Part shown: piece by piece, positions 59,357-64,000 of the stretch
How the letters are laid out: the number at the start of each line of letters is the position of its first letter
How positions within the stretch are numbered: the stretch's first letter is position 1
Assembly: GCA_914767715.1 (NCBI GenBank)
Contig: OU612071.1
Location: 250,001-314,000 of the forward strand
Direction of reading: 5' to 3'
From: Membranipora membranacea
Lineage: Eukaryota > Bryozoa > Gymnolaemata > Cheilostomatida > Membraniporidae
Length of the DNA: 64,000 nt
Notes under the pieces: generated by a model
Told to the model about the DNA's origin: nothing
Databases searched by the model: none
The model's input: only the letters and a program-made list of their open reading frames with translations
Made by a program: the position numbers and the translations under genes

Positions 59357-59417
59357 AGCCTCTCTTGCCAAGCTTTGCTGTCCCCCCCCTTAAAAACAAA
59401 GCTTGTCAAGAGAGGCT
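59357..59417. repeat. Hairpin repeat of the TTGACAAGCTTTG family
   Basis: AGCCTCTCTTGCCAAGCTTTG pairs with its complement ending at 59417 with one mismatch, around a C-rich loop. The core is the same as in the hairpins at 19.5 kb, 19.8 kb and 60.8 kb. Confidence 0.8.
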
Positions 59418-60520
59418 TATGAAGCCTCAGACAATTTCTCGCATTACATCACATTGTATCACAGACCTGTAGATCTCCAGGGTATGTTTGAAAAGTTCCC
59501 CAAGTGGTAGTGATATGCACAGTGATGCATTTCTCACATTGTATCAAGGCCCTTAAGAGATCCACCAAACTTCAGACATGACACTGACTGGTGTATTTAT
59601 AAATCTCTGCCATCAGAGAAGGGCTTTTATTCTGTGACTAATTCACCCAGGCTCGTATGGGAAGGTATCTCAATATAATCATAATTATTGTGAATAAGAT
59701 CAGCAGTCTGGGTATTCCATATATAAATGTTTGCTCTGATATGATTGGCTGGGAGAGAGAGAGAAAATGCTGGGTCACAGAGAGAATACCTACAATATGC
59801 ACTTTCAGGAAAGTTCCCTGCGACCTGGTGTTGACTATCTCCCTCCAGCCAGCGGATCAGATACAACACATTGGCAAGGTTTCCATCTATCAATAATTAG
59901 CCTTGTCTAAAGGTTGTGGTTAAGATAATTGTCAATTTTGTTTTTATATTTTGTAATATAGATGGTTTTTATTTATACTTATATGCCACATGATTTTTAC
60001 ATAATTTTGTATATTTACAGCTGAACACAATCTCCTCAGAGAAGAACTCCACCATTATATTTCCTATTTCTGTTGATTTTATGAAAATGATGGGCAGAGA
60101 AGAAAAGGTGCACACTGACTGAGAGGATGAGGGTCTCCATTATCAGGTAATCTCTGCCATGTTAGACTTCTGTGCAGGTCCTTCTATGTTGGATTTGGAG
60201 GAGATATATTTGACTGCTTAGGGCAGATATTGCAAAGTCATATCAAGATATAAATTAGGACTTATTATCCTGATGTGAATAATAATGGTACATTTCTAGA
60301 TTTCTCCGATTTTGTAATACACACTAGCCCTTATATGTTACAAGCACATTGATCCCATTGTTATGTCCTGGAGTGAGAACCTCCCAACAAAAGTCACACC
60401 TTTATTCGGTTCCATTCCAGCAATATATGGCGGGTCGTGTAAGACCTGATACGGCTGCTTACACCCCTCAGTCCAGTCACCGGCCGGACCTAATAAAATC
60501 CATACACTAAAATCCTAACA
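59418..60520. other. Intergenic region
   Basis: No supported gene; both strands show only short frames without motifs. Confidence 0.5.
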
Positions 60521-60521
60521 C

Positions 60522-61087
60522 TGAGCAGCCGGTAACTGTGAATTGCTGAACAGGCTGAACTGACTGAACAGCTGAAAAGACTTTCTCAGACTAAAATTAT
60601 TTGTTGTATCCTTTTCTGTGGCTGACTATCACTTCTGAAACACATTCCTCCGAGCCAAATGATTTAATGAGTCGCTAAATTCTTGTTGGCACCTGATATA
60701 ACCAATTTAGAGCAAGCAAATGTAGCGATCAATCTGCCAATTCTAAAATCATCTGGTGGTGTTCAGGAACACAGAAACATTATCCAGCACAACCTTCCAT
60801 CTAGCTAGTCTTGACAAGCTTTGTTGTCTGGGAGGGAGCCTGGGGTTCCTCCCCAACAAAGCTTGCCAAACAAGACAAGCTACTTTCCATCCAGTCACTA
60901 GAGTAATGCAGAGAGATGTTAAGATATACTGGCGAAACCAAACTCAAAGTTTATGAGGAGAATATAAGGGATTGTCCACGCTTGTGCAAAAATAGCTAAT
61001 CATTAAGACAATCAAACAAATAGTAGTCTAAGAAATTCTGCTCAGCTGTTCAGCCTGTTCAGTACTTTACAGTTACCGCTGAGCAGC
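60522..61087. mobile_element. Inverted-repeat (MITE-like) element with a nested hairpin
   Basis: The left arm (60522-60592; GAGCAGCCGGTAACTGTGAA, then CTGAACAGGCTGAAC and AGCTGAAAAGACTTTCTCAGAC) is matched in inverse order by 61024-61087. The right arm lacks a short duplicated stretch present in the left. The interior holds an unrelated hairpin at 60808-60876. No coding sequence, and no target duplication confirmed. Confidence 0.65.
60808..60876. repeat. Hairpin repeat of the TTGACAAGCTTTG family
   Basis: GTCTTGACAAGCTTTGTTG pairs with CAACAAAGCTTGCCAAACAAGAC-type sequence (to 60876), with an inner GGAGG/CCTCC stem. It lies within the inverted-repeat element 60522-61087, suggesting a nested insertion. 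Confidence 0.75.
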
Positions 61088-62521
61088 TTGTCACCATCAA
61101 TGCTAGTTAGAAGATGTAGATCAAGAGTAGACTGTGATGCCAATCCCACCAAATAGCCAAGTGAATGTAAATCTAAACATTAGATAAACTGCCGTATGGA
61201 TCAGTTAAGTCACCCGTTTATATCTTAACCAAATTCTTCTGAGCTTCAGCACCTCTTATCAATAGCAGTGATCTTTTGTAGTATGTTTATTTATGGCTAA
61301 AATTTCTGTGTTAAAAGACTAACAGTTTCTTTATCATTGTCATCCATTTATTATAATTGTTCTCATTTTGATCAGGAGTTTTATTTCACATTCCAATCCA
61401 TCCCATAATGAGCTCTGGATTAACAAGTGCTGGAAAGATCACCACTATTCATCACCAGCACTCATGGCAACCAAGCAGTAATATGTTACTCTCTGGTTTG
61501 GATGAAGGTGTAATGATAAATCTTATGGGACGGTACACATGTAGTAGTATAAAAAATTCTCTCCTGCCGAAATGTATCTAGAAGGGATCTTACAGCAATG
61601 AGGAACATAATTGCCGTTCTCCACAGATTTTTACCTGAGAGACACACTTCATGAAAATAATATATCAGTTGGTTCCAACAGATTCAGATTATTTTTGTTA
61701 TGAGCAGCTATTTAAGTTCTTTATACCACTTTGAATAAAGTGTCATTCCGGTTCATTTAATAACTAGATACAAATAATTTCCTGGTACACAAAGCTTATA
61801 TTACAAACTGAATAATCAATATGAGATATAATAATATATTACAATATAAGAAAATGAATAAGATTATCAATGAGTTAAGAGCTTAAGTTAATTGAATGTC
61901 ATTTATTAGCAATCATCTTTGCACACTGGGAGTGTACAGGCATAACACAAAGCAGTAAATAAAACTTGTAGACAGACAGAAAGGATATAGAATACTTATA
62001 GCATCTTCTTATCACACTGAGCATATAGAATCTATTCTCATTACATACAAATAATATTAGTGAGAGTAAAAGTAAACTATACAATGTATTGAATGTGTCG
62101 TTTAGGAGCAGTTTCCTTATACAGGGATACTATATGAGGTCACAGGGATAATATGAAGTAATCTTATACACTGAATATTGAGATGAGGTCTTTGAAGTGA
62201 CTTCTTCGATTCTCTCACAGAGTAGAACTTCTCTGTTTTACTATATAGCTGTATTGCTCTAAGGTTTTGTTAACGCATCCCTAAAAACATCCGTATAATA
62301 TGTGTGAAACTGGTCTGATTTCTTCTTCATCATATTTAAAAAAGCAGAATTGCCAGTAAATGTAATGCATGTGCTTTAGAGATCGTCTCTTCACAGATAG
62401 TGATAACTACTACTACATCGCATCAGATGATTTTATCTGACTCAGACCTCAATCAATGATATTTATATACTTTTTGAGCTCATGCTAACTTCCCACCTCT
62501 TGCACAGTTGAGCTATGTCTC
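61088..62521. other. Intergenic region downstream of the TPR paralogue
   Basis: No supported gene. It includes the 3' flank of the minus-strand TPR gene. Confidence 0.5.
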
Positions 62522-64000
62522 TTATGTAGTCTTGTTTTTATCCTTTTCCACATTCTTGCGCATTAATTCTTGACGCATTGGAAGCAGGGCATCGGCGGGA
62601 TCACCTGTAAACATGAAACCGTCATACTTAATACAGTCAATCTAAGCTCATGTAAAGGAGAAACTTAATTAGGCTATCATTGGGAAACATTACAAGCAAT
62701 AACATGACGTTATTGCATTATGCCAAACACAAAGGCTGGAATTTCGAATAACTGTATTCTCATTCTCATTCTCAAAATTATTCACAAGCCATAAAGGCAG
62801 TGAAAGCTGAGGTTGGTTGTTCCACTCCGGTTTCTATATGCGATTTCCACAGTTGTAATTTTTCAAAATCTAAGCCTTCATTGGTTGCGAAAATCGTGGT
62901 GCAGACAAATCCCATGAAAAAAGGTAGTACAATAAGCTGTCAGCTTACATTTCAACCATACACCTGTTGTTTTCTACGTCGGTGTTTGTTTGTAAATCCA
63001 GTAAAGTACTATGAGTAATATTGTTTTACAGGTTTGTCACATACTTACCTTTACTGCTGTGCTGACTGATATAGTGAGCTAACCTCCTCTTCTCCTCAGT
63101 GAGACGTTCCTCTATCTCTCTTGCTCTTTTCTCTAAAGCCTTTGCTTGTTCATCTTGTCCGAGAGCTCCCAGAATGATTCCTCTTTCTCTAAGAAAAGCA
63201 GCATACTCCTCATTACATGCCGCTTTCCCGTAAGCCTCCTCCATATATCCTTCTGCTTCTCCAAGTATATCGTCCACCTTGGTAAATTCTCCATTCTCTT
63301 TCTCTACTCCAGCAATAGCCACAAGAACTCGGGCACCATTCAAATTTGAATAATTCTCACGGTATACATCTAAAGAAGCTGAATAATGCTTGAGTGTTAT
63401 CCCCATATCCTCACCCCTGCTCTTTGCCAGATCACCTTGTGTCTTCTCTAGTCTCCCATAGTCGATGTGAGTCGGCTGATTTGGGTGAGCTTTGTCAAGC
63501 GTCCTCTTGGCTGCATGATACCACTGATCATTACCTTTTGGTTCTCTAATATCCTCTGATGTCTCAACGTCACCGTCAAACAGGATACTGTCTAACAGTT
63601 TATCCTCTGGTAGCTGCTCTAGTTCTGGATCTGGCTGGCCGCTGACGCACAGCTCTCCTCGAGTCAGCATGATGTCACACATGAGATCTCTCACTCGCCC
63701 ATCAGCTGGTAAAAACTTTGTGCTGATGTCAGAAGCTGTGGCAAGATACTTTTCACGTTTGAATATTCTTCCAAGATCTGTGAGGATTGCAACTTTTGTA
63801 TTGCCATCAATTTTCTTGTCGACAACCATTTTCAGGCCTAATGATCGCGACTTCGTGAAGTAGAGCTTGGAAACATCTTTCCTGCCACATCGATCAAGAA
63901 TTTCCCCAATAATAAAGACGCAGTGTGCCATTTCTCTAGTAGGATTGTTTACATAGTCAAGTTTGTCATCAAAACTCATCTCATCAAATCCTGCAATCAA
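62522..64000 (-). CDS. TPR-containing gene, 3' end (intact paralogue; continues beyond the window)
   Basis: Two exons are seen on the minus strand. One runs from the window edge (64000) to 63049 and ends at an AAAG|GTAAGT donor. The last exon, 62604-62522, has a TTTACAG acceptor and ends in KNVEKDKNKTT and TAA; the phases match (AAA G|GT). The large exon is helical and TPR-like (MAHCVFIIGEILDRCGRKDV, LFTK-type repeats, LATASDIST, VLVAIAGVEKENGEF, ALGQDEQAKALEKRAREIEE). It is the close paralogue of the broken 24.1-25.0 kb region but has no lesion. It is probably the C-terminal region of an ankyrin-TPR or NLR-like cytoplasmic protein. The start lies outside the window. Confidence 0.8.

Overview
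The window is eukaryotic, AT-rich DNA with GT-AG introns. It comes most plausibly from a demosponge of the Amphimedon type; this is inferred from the ankyrin/TPR protein style, the small introns and the transposon content, and no rRNA or mitochondrial marker is present to prove it. Two host-type loci frame the window. A 14-exon plus-strand gene (4618-11119) reads through without a single break (985 codons from the first visible exon). A minus-strand ankyrin-TPR gene family has one broken copy (24086-28221, continuing at 56204-56768) and one intact but edge-truncated paralogue (62522-64000).

The centre is a Russian-doll set of mobile elements. The ankyrin-TPR gene is split by a TIR element of about 28 kb (28222-56203). 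Its ends are 389- and 410-bp inverted repeats beginning CACAGACAGCAGGTC, and the ankyrin repeat register resumes on the far side. Inside are a Pif1-like helicase gene on the plus strand (exons 28599-54193) and, in one of its introns, a decayed P-element-superfamily transposase on the minus strand (49479-51876). A 149-bp foldback derivative with the same termini (48660-48808) has a perfect 8-bp target-site duplication, which fits a P-type element. The first helicase exon starts at the inner edge of the left TIR, so the TIR holds its promoter region.

Nested in helicase intron 1 is a complete Polinton/Maverick (30628-47105, 16,478 bp). It has 95-bp TIRs that differ at two positions and a 6-bp target duplication with one mismatch. 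It carries, mostly on the minus strand, an adenain-like protease, major and minor capsid proteins, a small basic virion-type protein, a chromodomain integrase, two conserved accessory proteins, a packaging ATPase and a B-family DNA polymerase with zinc-finger, OTU-like and exonuclease parts. It also carries a dUTPase, an unknown four-exon nuclear-type protein (311 aa, intact), and three small right-end genes, two of them membrane proteins. Eight of the nine standard Polinton genes carry one or two lesions (frameshift or stop); the ATPase, dUTPase, four-exon gene and right-end genes are open. LINE fragments (27.1, 29.2 and 55.0 kb), tRNA-derived SINE remnants and hairpin/foldback repeats (19.5, 59.4, 60.5-61.1 kb) complete the picture.

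The most interesting objects are the helicase-plus-P-transposase TIR element, the spliced unknown Polinton gene, and the right-end Polinton membrane-protein cassette. All reading-frame, splice and repeat statements come from direct reading of the sequence. Family names rest on motif recognition and have not been tested by a database search.
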